A stretch of 64,000 nt of DNA from Aurantimonadaceae bacterium (GCA_947474855.1 CANJKV010000004.1:1-64000), one strand, 5' to 3'. Counted from the stretch's first letter, positions 25,532-34,867 are shown. The notes: generated by a model from the sequence alone, not told the origin. Made by a program: numbers and translations.

Positions 25532-26388
25532 CCGAATACTCCAGCGTCGATGCCGCCGAGGCCCCCGACACCGTGTGGAGCGAGCGCGCCTCGCTGATCG
25601 ACCGCGTGCCGCGCTCGCTCGCCATGGTTCTGCTCTTCGCGGCCTTTATCGGCGTCTGGCAGCTCGTGCACGTTCTGCGGCTCGTCTCGCCGATCATCCT
25701 GCCCTCGCCCTTCGAGGTGGCGGAGGACATCGTCTTCGTGGGCACGAACCTCCTGTCGGGCGGCTACATGCTGGGGGCGCTCTGGATCACGGTGAAGGAG
25801 GTCATCCTCGGCTTCATCATCGCGATGGCCATCGGCTTCTCGCTCGGCTTGCTCGTGGGCGAGACCGGCTTCGGCGAGCGCGTGGTGCTGCCCTACCTCG
25901 TCGCCATCGACACCATGCCGAAGGTCGCCTTCGCGCCACTCTTCGTCGCTTGGCTCGGCTTCGGCATCTCCTCCAAGGTCGCGCTCGCCGCCTTCATCGC
26001 GACCTTTCCGATCGTGGTGGCCACGGCGGCGGGCCTCCACGTCGCCAACGAGAACGAGCGCATGCTGTTCAAGACGCTGGGCGCCAGCCGCTGGCAGACG
26101 CTCTTCCGCATGAAGCTGCCGACCGGCCTGCCGCAGATCTTCACCGGCCTCAAGATCGCCGCCGTCGGCGTCATGGCGGGCGCGATCACGGGCGAGTTCC
26201 TCGGGGGCGGCAAGGGCTTCGGCGAGCTGATCCGCGTCGCGGCCTCGCAGCTCGACACCCCGCGCATCTTCTCGCTCATCATCTTCCTTTCGCTCCTCGG
26301 CCTCGCGCTGTTCTGGAGCGTCGTCTGGGTCGAGCGGCGCTTCGTCTTCTGGCACAAGACCTCGGTGGCCGGAGGACCCGGCCTCTAG
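25528..26388 (+). CDS. ABC transporter permease (NitT/TauT type)
   Basis: A 286-residue inner-membrane permease with about six hydrophobic segments and the EAA loop in KTLGASRWQTLFRMKLPTGLP near residues 183-205. It starts with an ATGA overlap on the ATPase. It ends 13 bases before the GntR regulator. Two binding proteins (23688 and 27202) flank this unit and may both deliver ligand to it. Confidence 0.88.
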   Translation: MTEYSSVDAAEAPDTVWSERASLIDRVPRSLAMVLLFAAFIGVWQLVHVLRLVSPIILPSPFEVAEDIVFVGTNLLSGGYMLGALWITVKEVILGFIIAMAIGFSLGLLVGETGFGERVVLPYLVAIDTMPKVAFAPLFVAWLGFGISSKVALAAFIATFPIVVATAAGLHVANENERMLFKTLGASRWQTLFRMKLPTGLPQIFTGLKIAAVGVMAGAITGEFLGGGKGFGELIRVAASQLDTPRIFSLIIFLSLLGLALFWSVVWVERRFVFWHKTSVAGGPGL

Positions 26389-26401
26389 AAAGAACAACCC
26401 C

Positions 26402-27142
26402 ATGACCCTTCTCGTGCCGGAGCCGCCGCTCCTCAAGGCGTCGGACAAGACCACATCCGCGACGCTCGTCTACCAGAAGCTGCGCCGCGACATCCTCAAC
26501 GGGACAATGAAGCCGGGACAGAAGCTGCAGATCGACCAGGTCGCGCAGCGCTACGACTCCGGCATCAACCCGGTGCGCGAGGCCTTGAACCGCCTTTCGG
26601 CCGAGCGCCTCGTCGACCGGCGCGACCAGCGCGGCTTCTTCGTCCCGCCGCTGACGCTGATAGCCTTCCGCGAGCTCGTCGCCTCCCGCTGCTGGATCGA
26701 GGCAATCGCGCTGGAGCAGTCGATCCTCAACCGGACGAAGGCCTGGGAGGACGAGGTAATCACGACGCATTATCGGCTCGACCGCGAGCCGGTGCGCCTT
26801 GCCGACGAAGAGGGCGGCGACAATTCGGCCTGGGAGGAGCGTCACCGCGCCTTTCACAACGCCCTCGTCGGCAACAGCGGCTCGTCCTGGCTGACAGGCT
26901 TCTGCCACGACATGATGGACCATGCCGAGCGCTACCGCTTCGCCTCGATGTCGGGCTCCTATCCCCGCCGCGACTCGCGCGAGGAGCACCGGCTGATCAT
27001 GGAGGCGACGCTCGACGGAAGCGTCGCGCTCGCCGTCGAGCGGCTCACCGCGCACTACAGGCTGACGCTTCAGCAGCTGGAAGAACAAACGCGTGCGCCC
27101 ATGCCGGGCGAGACCGAGACCCCGTCCCGGTCTCCCGATTGA
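26402..27142 (+). CDS. GntR-family transcriptional regulator (FCD type)
   Basis: A 246-residue regulator. The winged HTH is in residues 20-90 (TLVYQKLRRDILNGTMKPGQKLQIDQVAQRY, then VREALNRLSAERLV). The all-helical FCD ligand domain follows, with metal-type ligands in HRAFHNALV and REEHRLIMEA. It is embedded between the transporter and the second binding protein in the same direction, so it probably controls this cluster in response to a ligand. The paired motifs at 23453-23619 are possible operators. Confidence 0.88.
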   Translation: MTLLVPEPPLLKASDKTTSATLVYQKLRRDILNGTMKPGQKLQIDQVAQRYDSGINPVREALNRLSAERLVDRRDQRGFFVPPLTLIAFRELVASRCWIEAIALEQSILNRTKAWEDEVITTHYRLDREPVRLADEEGGDNSAWEERHRAFHNALVGNSGSSWLTGFCHDMMDHAERYRFASMSGSYPRRDSREEHRLIMEATLDGSVALAVERLTAHYRLTLQQLEEQTRAPMPGETETPSRSPD

Positions 27143-27201
27143 TCCCGGCGAAGTTGCCCCGGGCCGCCGGCGCTTCAAGCACACGAAAGGGAGGAGACGA
27201 C

Positions 27202-28221
27202 ATGAGATGGATCAGAGCCGCCGCGCTCTTCGCGGCCCTTGCGGCTGCAATGCCGGCCGGAAGCGTGACGGCCCAGGAGCCGACATCCCCGCAGCCGATC
27301 ACGGTGGTGCTCGCCAATCCGTCCGCGATAAACATCACGCCGGTCTGGACGGCCATCGGTGAGAACTACTTCGCCGAGGAAGGTCTGGAGGTGTCGATCC
27401 AGGCGGTGAACGGCTCGGCGGCGGTTCTCCAGGCCGTGGCCGCGGGCCAGGCGCAGATCGGCCAGCCGGGCGCCGGGCCGACCATCAACGCGCGGGCGAA
27501 CGGCCTCGACGTCCAGTTCTTCTACAACCTCAACCCGCAAAGCGCCTTCGGCATCCTCGTTCCCGCCGAGAGCGGCCTCGCCGCCCCCACCGACCTCAAA
27601 GGCAAGGTGATCGGCGTCGGCACGGCGGACGGCGCGGAAACGGCGTTCGCGCGAACCATCATGACGGATGCCGGCCTGGAAGAAGGACGCGACTACGAGT
27701 TCCTCGTCGTGGGTGATGGAGGCCTTGCGGTCGCGGGCTTCACCCGCGGCGACATCGACGCCTACGCCGCGGCGACGAGCGACGGCGCGATCCTTGATCA
27801 GCGCGGCCTCAAGACCACGAACATCACGCCGCCGGCCTTCCGGTCGTATTTCGGCAACGGCTTCGTCGCCCTCTCCTCCTTCATCGAAGAGAACCCGGAC
27901 GTGATCGAGAAGTTCGGCCGGGCCGTCGCGCGCGGCTCGACCTTTGCCATGAACCCGGCCAACATCGAGACCGTGCTCGAACACACGGCGGCGGGCAACC
28001 CACAGGAGGGCGAGGACAAGAACTTCGCTCGCGCTCTCACGACAGCGATCATCGCGCGCCAAACGCCGCCGGACGGCAAACGGCTCGGCGAGAACGATCC
28101 AGCCGCGTGGGATGCATGGCATGACAGCCTGATCGCTTCCGGAGACCTCGACGCCCCGCTGCCGGACATTCACGAAGCCTACACGAACCGCTTTGTGGAG
28201 GCTTGGGCCCAGGGCCTTTGA
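27202..28221 (+). CDS. NMT1/THI5-like ABC substrate-binding protein, paralogue without own transporter
   Basis: A 339-residue periplasmic binding protein with a signal peptide ending SVTAQ. It shares VNGSAAVLQAVAAGQAQIGQPG, GVGTADGAETAF, VVGDGG and YFGNGFVALSS with the 23688 protein, showing a tandem duplication. GGGAGGAGACG precedes the ATG at 27202. No ATPase or permease follows; the nearest belong to the 24716-26388 unit. It may widen the ligand range of that importer or act as a sensor. An upstream in-frame ATG at 27139 overlaps the regulator stop but gives a poor signal peptide. Confidence 0.83.
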   Translation: MRWIRAAALFAALAAAMPAGSVTAQEPTSPQPITVVLANPSAINITPVWTAIGENYFAEEGLEVSIQAVNGSAAVLQAVAAGQAQIGQPGAGPTINARANGLDVQFFYNLNPQSAFGILVPAESGLAAPTDLKGKVIGVGTADGAETAFARTIMTDAGLEEGRDYEFLVVGDGGLAVAGFTRGDIDAYAAATSDGAILDQRGLKTTNITPPAFRSYFGNGFVALSSFIEENPDVIEKFGRAVARGSTFAMNPANIETVLEHTAAGNPQEGEDKNFARALTTAIIARQTPPDGKRLGENDPAAWDAWHDSLIASGDLDAPLPDIHEAYTNRFVEAWAQGL

Positions 28222-28812
28222 TAAGAGGCAACGGCGAGTGCGTCGTCCACCTAACGCACTTGCATGGAATCAAGTCGTGTTCAGATCGACAGCTGAGTCT
28301 CCACTCATCCCGGCTGCACTGGGCGAGCGGACGTGCCGGGAGTGTGGCTCGTCAGCGAAAAACGGCGGATCCGCTTTTAGAGCTCGACGAGGAAAAGCTC
28401 GCGGACACGAAGCTAATACGCTGATATAGTTGCAGAACACATTGGCTGTGTCGAAGGACTTCGCTCTCGGCTTGGCGCCGCGGCGACGGACCTATGGCTG
28501 TCAGCGTCCTCGAAGCTTGCGAATGATCGCCATTGCATCCTCCGGCGGTATCCAGAGGATGCGTAGGACGCCGGCACAGCGATGCCGAGGATCGCCAGCG
28601 ACTCCGGCTGACCACAGGTGGAGCGCGGCCACGATGATCGCCAACCGGGCGTTCCAGCCGATTTTCCTCCTTCAGAGCCCATCACGGACTCGTGATGGAA
28701 CCATCACCTTCTCGACACATGCTCGGCCGGCCGCCGTCAAAATCCTCAAGCATCTAGCGCCCGCCAGAAGACGATCTGAGAACAAGATCGGCAGGCGCCA
28801 AGAGCGACAAGG
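28222..28812. other. gap without a recognisable gene
   Basis: About 590 bases. Short open frames exist on both strands but none has a convincing ribosome site or protein-like composition. Less GC-rich stretches occur near 28408-28445. Immediately before the next ATG is AAGGATG, consistent with that gene's ribosome site. Confidence 0.35.
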
Positions 28813-29463
28813 ATGATGATGATCTACTCGCGGCTGACGAGCCTGATCGCCTGCGCGATCATATCCACGATGATCTTTGCTCCAGCCTCTTCAGCAGAAG
28901 AATCTTCCAAGATCAGCGCCCATGGCCGCACCTCAGTCGTCCTCAAGCCGGGCGATGGCCTTGCTGAACTTGCAAGCCGGGCGCCCTCGACATCATCTCA
29001 CTCAGATCAAACTTCCGCCCACTCCAGCGGTCGGCCGGACGCGAACCTGGTTGCGGGCGAGAGGGAACTCGAATGCCTCGCACGCGGCATCTACTTCGAG
29101 GCCAGGGGCGAGCCCACGAGCGGCAAACTAGCCGTGGGTCAAGTGATCCTGAACAGGGTCGCGAGCCCGGCCTATCCGGACACGGTCTGCGACGTCGTCT
29201 ATCAGAACGATCAACTGCGCAACCGCTGCCAATTCTCCTTCGCCTGCGACGGCGCTCCCGACGTGATCGCGGAGATGGGGAAGTGGCATGAAATCCGCCT
29301 CCTGGCCAAGCGCCTCCTCGACAAGGTGGACGTCGACGTCGAGCCGGCGCTGCTGACCTCGACCCATTATCACGCGCAGTCCGTCAACCCGCGTTGGGCG
29401 CGCAAGCTCGTCCTAACCGGGCGCGTCGGTCAGCACCTCTTCTACCGCGACCGCACCGCATGA
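28813..29463 (+). CDS. SleB-type cell wall hydrolase, exported
   Basis: A 216-residue exported protein with an N-terminal signal sequence (ending PASSAEE), a Ser/Thr-rich linker to about residue 80, and a Hydrolase_2/SleB domain from about 85 to 212. LECLARGIYFEARGEP carries the catalytic Glu of the family, with VGQVILNRVASPAYPDTVCDVVYQ and CQFSFACDG after it. These enzymes cleave peptidoglycan glycan chains in the periplasm. It stands alone. The repeated ATG at the start (ATGATGATG) leaves the first residue uncertain by two codons. Confidence 0.85.
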   Translation: MMMIYSRLTSLIACAIISTMIFAPASSAEESSKISAHGRTSVVLKPGDGLAELASRAPSTSSHSDQTSAHSSGRPDANLVAGERELECLARGIYFEARGEPTSGKLAVGQVILNRVASPAYPDTVCDVVYQNDQLRNRCQFSFACDGAPDVIAEMGKWHEIRLLAKRLLDKVDVDVEPALLTSTHYHAQSVNPRWARKLVLTGRVGQHLFYRDRTA

Positions 29464-29623
29464 CGGAGAAAGGACTGAGGAGTGCTGATTGCGCCGGTCC
29501 CCTCCTCTCCTCTCCACACTTCTCAGCAGCACCAACGATCCGAGACCGCGCTGGCGACGATGCCGGATGGTTGCGCATTCATTGATGTGGCCGCGGCCCC
29601 TTGCTCGCCTTGTTTGACCACCG

Positions 29624-31033
29624 TTATCGGCGGGCGAGCGCCGACAGGGAGCGGGACCGATATCGGCCGGCGGGAGTCGATGCGACGAGGCGGTCGGCCT
29701 CCACCATGACCTGGCCGCCGAGAACAACGGTTGTCGGCCAACCCTGCACCTCGATGCCCTCATAAGGGCTGTAGTCGGCGCCGTCGTGGAGATCGGCGTG
29801 GCGGATCGTGCGCCGCTCGGCCGGGTCCCAGATCGCGATGTCGGCATCCATGCCCACCGCGATGCGGCCCTTGCGCTCCAGGCCATAGACCTTGGCATGG
29901 TTGGTCGCGGTCAGGGCCACGAAGCGGGGAAGGTCGATCCGCCCCTTCATCACCCCTTCCGAGAACAGGATCGGCAGGCGCGTTTCGACGCCCGGGATGC
30001 CGTTCGGAATGTGGCGGAAGCTCTGGCGCCCCTTCGGGTTCAGCTTGCCGGCGGGGTCGTCGTAGCGGAACGGGCAATGATCGGAGGAGAAGAGGTCGAA
30101 GATCCCGGTCTCGATGCCGCGCCAGCAGGCCTGCTGCTCGGCCGCGTCCCGCGGCGGCGGCGAGCAGACGAACTTGGCGCCCTCCCAGTCCATCCCCTCG
30201 AGGTCGGCGGCAGTCAGCATCAGGTATTGCGGGCAGGTCTCGCCGACGATCGGGCGGCCGCGCGAGCGGGCGCGGGCGATCTCCTCGGCCGCCGCCCCGT
30301 TCGACACGTGGACGATGACGACGGGCACGTCGACGATCTCAGCGAGCGAGAGCGCCCGGTGCGTCGCCTCACGCTCTGCCGCGACCGGGCGCGTCGTCGC
30401 GTGGGCGCGGGGGGCGACGTCGCCCGCCACCTCGTGGCGGCCGATCAGGTAGCGGATCGCGTCCTCGTTCTCGCAATGAACCATGACGAGCGCGCCGGTG
30501 CGCCGCGCGACGTCCATCGTATCGAGAATCTCGGCGTCGTTCAGGCGCAGATCCTCGTAGGTCATGAAGACCTTGAAGGAGGTGTAGCCGTCGGCGACGA
30601 GGGCCGGCAGCTCCTGGCCGAGGACGGAGGGGCTCGGGTCGGAGACGATGAGGTGGAACGAGACGTCGGTGTAGCAGCGGCCGTCGGCGAGCGCGTGGTA
30701 AACGGTCAGGGCCTCGCGCAGCGACTGGCCCTTTTGCTGGAGGCAGAAGGGCAGCACCGTCGTGTTGCCGCCGAAGAGCGCCGAGCGCGTGCCGCTCTCG
30801 AAATCGTCGGCCATGACGATGTTCTCGCCCGAGGGCTGGGCGAGGTGGACGTGGCTGTCGATGCCGCCGGGCAGCACGTAGCGCCCTGTGGCGTCAATCT
30901 CGCGCGCGCCGGCGCCCAGCGCCTCGCCGATCTGGACGATGCGCCCGTCGCGGATGCCGACATCGGCGGAGAAGACGTCCGAGGCAGTGCCCACCGTCCC
31001 GCCGCGGATCACGAGATCGAACGGCGCGCTCAA
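29624..31033 (-). CDS. hydA: dihydropyrimidinase/D-hydantoinase
   Basis: A 469-residue zinc amidohydrolase that opens dihydropyrimidine or hydantoin rings to N-carbamoyl acids. Metal ligands are in GGIDSHVHLAQP, the carboxylated Lys in SFKVFMTYEDL, His in MVHCENED and VHVSNG, and the catalytic Asp in SSDHCPFRYDD. Length and motif order match the family. The start overlaps the aminotransferase stop (ATGA). With the aminotransferase and amino-acid transporter upstream it appears to release amino acids from imported rings. The symbol is by function class only. Confidence 0.88.
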   Translation of the reverse strand: MSAPFDLVIRGGTVGTASDVFSADVGIRDGRIVQIGEALGAGAREIDATGRYVLPGGIDSHVHLAQPSGENIVMADDFESGTRSALFGGNTTVLPFCLQQKGQSLREALTVYHALADGRCYTDVSFHLIVSDPSPSVLGQELPALVADGYTSFKVFMTYEDLRLNDAEILDTMDVARRTGALVMVHCENEDAIRYLIGRHEVAGDVAPRAHATTRPVAAEREATHRALSLAEIVDVPVVIVHVSNGAAAEEIARARSRGRPIVGETCPQYLMLTAADLEGMDWEGAKFVCSPPPRDAAEQQACWRGIETGIFDLFSSDHCPFRYDDPAGKLNPKGRQSFRHIPNGIPGVETRLPILFSEGVMKGRIDLPRFVALTATNHAKVYGLERKGRIAVGMDADIAIWDPAERRTIRHADLHDGADYSPYEGIEVQGWPTTVVLGGQVMVEADRLVASTPAGRYRSRSLSALARR

Positions 31034-32253
31034 AGGCTCGGCTCCAGCGCGGCGATCAGACGGTCGACCTCGGTCGGCGTGTTGTAGTGGAGCATGGAGA
31101 CCCGCACCACGCCCTCGCTCGCCGTCAGGCCGTGCTCCTCGACGATGCGCTTGGCGTAGAAGTCGCCGTAGCGGATACCGACTTTGGCCGCATCCGCCGC
31201 CTCGACCACCGCGCGCGACGAGCGCCCTTCGGCGATGAAGGAGATGGTGGAGACCCGCTCGGCCTCCGCCGCGCTCCGCCGGCCGATCACCCGCACGCTG
31301 TTGCGGCTCGAGAGGAAATCGAGAAGGCGGGCGGTGAGCGCCTCCTCCTGCCGCGCGATGGCGGAGAAGCCCGCTTCTATCGCCGCCCGCCCGCCGGCCG
31401 CCCCGGCGCGGCGGCCCAGCTCCTCGACGTAGTCGACGGCGCCGATCGAGCCCCAGGCGGCCTCGTAGTTGATGTTGCCGGGCTCCAGCTTGTGCGGCAC
31501 GCGGCTCTTGTCGAAGAAGTAGTGGTAGATGTTGTCGAGCGCGAGGAGCTTGTCGCGCTTACCGAACATCACGGCGTGGTGCGGCCCGAAGACCTTGTAG
31601 ACCGAGAAGACGTAGTAGTCGGCGTCGAGTGCGCGCACGTCGATCACCCGATGCGGCGCATAGGCGACGGCGTCGACGCACAGCTCGGCGCCGGCCGCGT
31701 GGACGATGTCGGCGATGGTGCGGACGGGATTGATCGTGCCGAGGATGTTGGAAGCGTGGGTGACGCAGACGAGCTTGGTCTTCTCGCTCATCAAGCCCTT
31801 GAGGTCCTCGAGGTCGAGCTCGAAGCTTTCGGGATCGCAGCGCCACCATTTGATGACGATGCCGCGCTCCGCATGGCGCAGCCAGGGGCCGATGTTCGCT
31901 TCGTGGTCCACGTTCGTCAGGACGATCTCGTCGCCCGGCTGAAGGCGCCCGGTCATGGCCTCCGACAGGTAGCGCAGCAGGGCGGTCGTCGAGGCGCCCT
32001 CGACGATCTCGCCAGGATCGCAGTTCATAAAGCGGGCGAAGGCCTCGCGCGAGGCGGCGACGCGGCGCATCGAGACCTGGCTCGGCTCGTAGCTCGCGCC
32101 GGTCTGGACGTTGGTGTGGAGGAGGTAGTCGCGGACGCGATCTGCCACGCTCTCCAGCACCTGCGAGCCGCCGGCATTGTCCATAAAGGCCCAGTCGCTC
32201 TTCAGGCCCGGAAACTGCGCGCGGACGATGTCGAGATCGAGATCGGAGAGCAT
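31030..32253 (-). CDS. class V aminotransferase (cysteine-desulfurase-like, PLP enzyme)
   Basis: A 407-residue PLP enzyme of the aminotransferase V/SufS fold. The PLP-binding Lys lies in YVFSVYKVFGPHHAVMFG near residue 218; THASNILGTINPV and the ADIVHAAGAELCVDAVAYAPH segment hold the cofactor pocket. Several members with this VYKVFGPHH pattern are listed as cysteine desulfurase-like without a proven role in sulfur transfer. The active-site Cys loop of real desulfurases is not evident. The start at 32253 is 37 bases after the ATPase stop. It overlaps the hydantoinase (ATGA). Confidence 0.82.
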   Translation of the reverse strand: MLSDLDLDIVRAQFPGLKSDWAFMDNAGGSQVLESVADRVRDYLLHTNVQTGASYEPSQVSMRRVAASREAFARFMNCDPGEIVEGASTTALLRYLSEAMTGRLQPGDEIVLTNVDHEANIGPWLRHAERGIVIKWWRCDPESFELDLEDLKGLMSEKTKLVCVTHASNILGTINPVRTIADIVHAAGAELCVDAVAYAPHRVIDVRALDADYYVFSVYKVFGPHHAVMFGKRDKLLALDNIYHYFFDKSRVPHKLEPGNINYEAAWGSIGAVDYVEELGRRAGAAGGRAAIEAGFSAIARQEEALTARLLDFLSSRNSVRVIGRRSAAEAERVSTISFIAEGRSSRAVVEAADAAKVGIRYGDFYAKRIVEEHGLTASEGVVRVSMLHYNTPTEVDRLIAALEPSL

Positions 32254-32290
32254 GGGAGAGCCTTGCGTTTCGGCGCTGCGGCGCCGGAGT

Positions 32291-33037
32291 TCAGTGATTG
32301 AGGACGGCGTCGAGGAAGGCGCGGGCGCGCTCGTTGGTCGTGGCCGAGAAGAAGACGTCGGGCGTCGACACCTCGCGGATCTCGCCCGCCTCCATGAACA
32401 CGATGCGGTCGGCGACCTGGCGGGCAAAGCCCATCTCGTGGGTGACCAGCACCATGGTGACGCCGGAATGGGCGAGCGAGCGGATGACCTGCAGCACCTC
32501 GCCGACCATCTCCGGGTCGAGCGCCGAGGTCGGCTCGTCGAAGAGGAGGATGCGCGGCTCCATGGCGAGGGCGCGCGCGATCCCGACGCGCTGCTGCTGG
32601 CCGCCGGAGAGCTGGCCTGGATACTTCTCCGCCTGGCTGGCGATGCCGACGCGCTCGAGGAGGGTCCTCGCCTTGGTTCGGGCCGCCTCCCAGGTCAGGC
32701 CCTTCACCCGCACCGGCCCCAGCGCGACGTTGTCGAGGACGGTTTGGTTGGGGAAGAGGTTGAAGGACTGGAAGACCATGCCGGTCTGCTGGCGGACCTT
32801 CAGGAGGTTCGGCCCGCGCTCGACTCGCACGCCGCCGACGAAGACGTCGCCGCTATCGTATTCCTCCAGGTGGTTGATGCAGCGGATCAGCGTCGACTTG
32901 CCGGAGCCCGAGGGGCCGAGGAGCACGACGACCTCGCCCGCCGCGACGTCGAGGTCAACGTTGCGCAGCGCCTCGAAGGTGCCGAAGCGCCGGCCGACGC
33001 CGCGCATGCGGATAATGGGATTGGGGATCGTGCTCAT
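32291..33037 (-). CDS. polar amino-acid ABC transporter ATP-binding protein
   Basis: A 248-residue ATPase of the HisP/GlnQ type. Walker A is GPSGSGKST near residue 40, the Q-loop is MVFQSFNLFPNQTVLDNV, the signature is LSGGQQQRVGIARAL, Walker B is ILLFDEPTSALDPE, and the switch segment is VTHEMGFAR. It overlaps the permease gene by ATGA. With the permease and the binding protein at 33960 it makes up an amino-acid importer. Confidence 0.92.
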   Translation of the reverse strand: MSTIPNPIIRMRGVGRRFGTFEALRNVDLDVAAGEVVVLLGPSGSGKSTLIRCINHLEEYDSGDVFVGGVRVERGPNLLKVRQQTGMVFQSFNLFPNQTVLDNVALGPVRVKGLTWEAARTKARTLLERVGIASQAEKYPGQLSGGQQQRVGIARALAMEPRILLFDEPTSALDPEMVGEVLQVIRSLAHSGVTMVLVTHEMGFARQVADRIVFMEAGEIREVSTPDVFFSATTNERARAFLDAVLNH

Positions 33038-33705
33038 CGGGCGCGCCCCTGGTAGCGCTTCTCGAAGCGGGCGACGAGCCGCACCAGCGGCAGGAGGATC
33101 AGGAGGTAGAGAACGGCGGCGCCGATGAGCGGCGTCGGGTTGGCGGCGAGCGCCTGGGCCTGCGTCGCCTGCTTCAGGAGGTCGGGCAGCGCCACGACGG
33201 AGGCGAGCGCGGTGTCCTTCATGACGTTGATCGAGTTGTTGGTGAGCGGCGGGATGACGATGCGGATCGCCTGGGGAAGCACCACGTCGCGCATGACGTC
33301 GAAGGGGCGCAGCCCGACCGACTGCGCCGCCTCGAACTGCCCACGCGGGATCGCCTCGATGCCGGCGCGGTAGATCTCGGCGGTGTAGGCGCTCGACACG
33401 GTCGCGAGCGCCAGACACGCCGAAGCGAAAGGCGAGAGGCTGACCCCGAGAAAGGGAAAGGCGTAGTAGACGATCACCAACCAGACGAGGACGGGGAGCG
33501 CCCGGAAGACGTCGATATAGGCGACCGCCAGCCAGCGCAGCCAGCGCGGCGCATAGAGCCGCACGAGCGCCAGCGCCAGGCCGCCGACGAGACCGAGCGC
33601 GATCGACAGGGCGCCGAGAAGGATCGTGCGCCAGAGCCCTTGCAGGAGCAGAGGCAGCGACCGGACGAGGACGTCCAGGTTGAAGAAGGTGTTGACGATG
33701 CTCAT
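33034..33705 (-). CDS. polar amino-acid ABC transporter permease
   Basis: A 223-residue inner-membrane permease of the HisM/GlnP type. About five hydrophobic segments are seen, and the EAA loop lies in FEAAQSVGLRPFDVMRDVVLPQA near residues 130-155. Only one permease gene is present, so it probably homodimerises. It is separated from its binding-protein gene (33960) by a 254-base gap full of hairpins. Confidence 0.9.
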   Translation of the reverse strand: MSIVNTFFNLDVLVRSLPLLLQGLWRTILLGALSIALGLVGGLALALVRLYAPRWLRWLAVAYIDVFRALPVLVWLVIVYYAFPFLGVSLSPFASACLALATVSSAYTAEIYRAGIEAIPRGQFEAAQSVGLRPFDVMRDVVLPQAIRIVIPPLTNNSINVMKDTALASVVALPDLLKQATQAQALAANPTPLIGAAVLYLLILLPLVRLVARFEKRYQGRAR

Positions 33706-33757
33706 GCCCGCTGCCGTTGTGCGTGAGAAGAGGCGGGGCTACCGCCCCGATCCCCGC

Positions 33758-33834
33758 CCGGGAACGAGTTCCCGGCCCCTTCCCTCTTTAGCCAGTTTCC
33801 GATCGGCGGGGGCAGAGCCTCCTCCGCCGATCGG
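33758..33834. terminator. hairpin cluster between binding-protein and permease genes
   Basis: CCGGGAAC (33758-33765) pairs with GTTCCCGG (33768-33775). CCGATCGGCGG (33799-33809) pairs perfectly with CCGCCGATCGG (33824-33834). Both are intergenic, downstream of the binding-protein gene in the minus direction. Such structures often protect the binding-protein mRNA or partly stop transcription, giving more binding protein than membrane components. No strong T-run is present. Confidence 0.5.
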
Positions 33835-33959
33835 ACATGAGCCAAAGGAAGAGGGGTCCAGGGGACATCATGTCCCGTCCGAAGAACGGGCGAGACCCGT
33901 GGCTCGCCCAGGGCAGGGGCGCGGGGACGGCGTCCCCGCATCACCCGCGGAACGATAGG

Positions 33960-34751
33960 CTACTGGAGCTTGGGCGTGTCGCGGACCTCGGCCGAGGAGG
34001 TGCCGGCGTCGGGCTTTGCGCCGAACCACTTCTCGTGGATCTCGGCGACGAAGCCCTCGTTTTTCAAGGCGGTAATCGCCTCGCTGGCCTTGGCGGTCAG
34101 CTCGCTGTCCTTCGAGAACATCATGGAATACTGCTCGCCGCTCGGGATGCGGGCGACGACAGCAAGTTCCGGCTTGTCCTTGATGTAGTAGGCGACGGCC
34201 GGAATGTCGGAGATGTAGCCGTCGAGGCGCCCGCCCGCGAGGTCGAGCATCGCCGGCTGGAGGCCCTCGTAGCGGCGGATCTCACCGATGCCGTATTCGG
34301 CCTGATGGGCGGTCGCCCAGATGTCGCCGGTCGAGCCGGTATCGACGCCGACGGTCTTGCCCTTCAGCGTGTCGAGGCCCTTCACCTCGGAATCGGTCCG
34401 GGTCGAGAGCGACTGGTCGCTGTCGTAGTAGGGCTGAGCGAAGGAGACCGACTTCAGGCGCTCCTGGGTGATGGTGATCGAGGAGATCGCGGCGTCGATG
34501 CGGCCGGACTGCACAGCCGAGAACAGGCCGTTGAACGGGATGTTCTGGATGTCGACCCCGTCATAGCCCAGGCGCTTGGCGACTTCCTTCGCGAGGTCGA
34601 CCTCGAAGCCGACGATCTCGCCGCTCTGATCCTGGAACTCCCAGGGCAGGTTGCCGACGTTGGCGCCCACGGTCAGCATCTCGGCCGAAGCCGCGACGGC
34701 CGAGAGGGAAAGGGCCGCGACGGCGAGGGCGGCCAGTTTCATGCGGATCAT
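33960..34751 (-). CDS. polar amino-acid ABC substrate-binding protein
   Basis: A 263-residue periplasmic binding protein of the SBP_bac_3 (HisJ/GlnH) family. The signal peptide ends at ASAE, followed by MLTVGANVGNLPWEFQDQSGEIVGFEVDLAKEV, the classic opening of this family. DAAISSITITQERLKSVSFAQPYY carries the ligand-binding Arg. AGGAG precedes the ATG at 34751 by 7 bases; a second ATG four codons later is possible. It is the first gene of the uptake operon and lies just downstream of its likely GntR regulator. Confidence 0.9.
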   Translation of the reverse strand: MIRMKLAALAVAALSLSAVAASAEMLTVGANVGNLPWEFQDQSGEIVGFEVDLAKEVAKRLGYDGVDIQNIPFNGLFSAVQSGRIDAAISSITITQERLKSVSFAQPYYDSDQSLSTRTDSEVKGLDTLKGKTVGVDTGSTGDIWATAHQAEYGIGEIRRYEGLQPAMLDLAGGRLDGYISDIPAVAYYIKDKPELAVVARIPSGEQYSMMFSKDSELTAKASEAITALKNEGFVAEIHEKWFGAKPDAGTSSAEVRDTPKLQ

Positions 34752-34838
34752 GTCGGCTCCTATGGGTTGGGGATGGTTGCTTCGTCGGCACGGCGGGACG
34801 GCGCCTGGGCTGATGAAGAATCATGCAGCCCCGATCAG

Positions 34839-34867
34839 AAAATGCACACATGAACTGCATGCACTTT
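34839..34867. promoter_or_regulatory. inverted repeat upstream of the amino-acid transporter
   Basis: AAAATGCA (34839-34846) and TGCACTTT (34860-34867) form an inverted pair with one mismatch in the AT-richer part of the 232-base gap between the GntR gene and the binding-protein gene. A GntR operator is plausible by position; the sequence does not match a consensus I can name. Confidence 0.3.
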
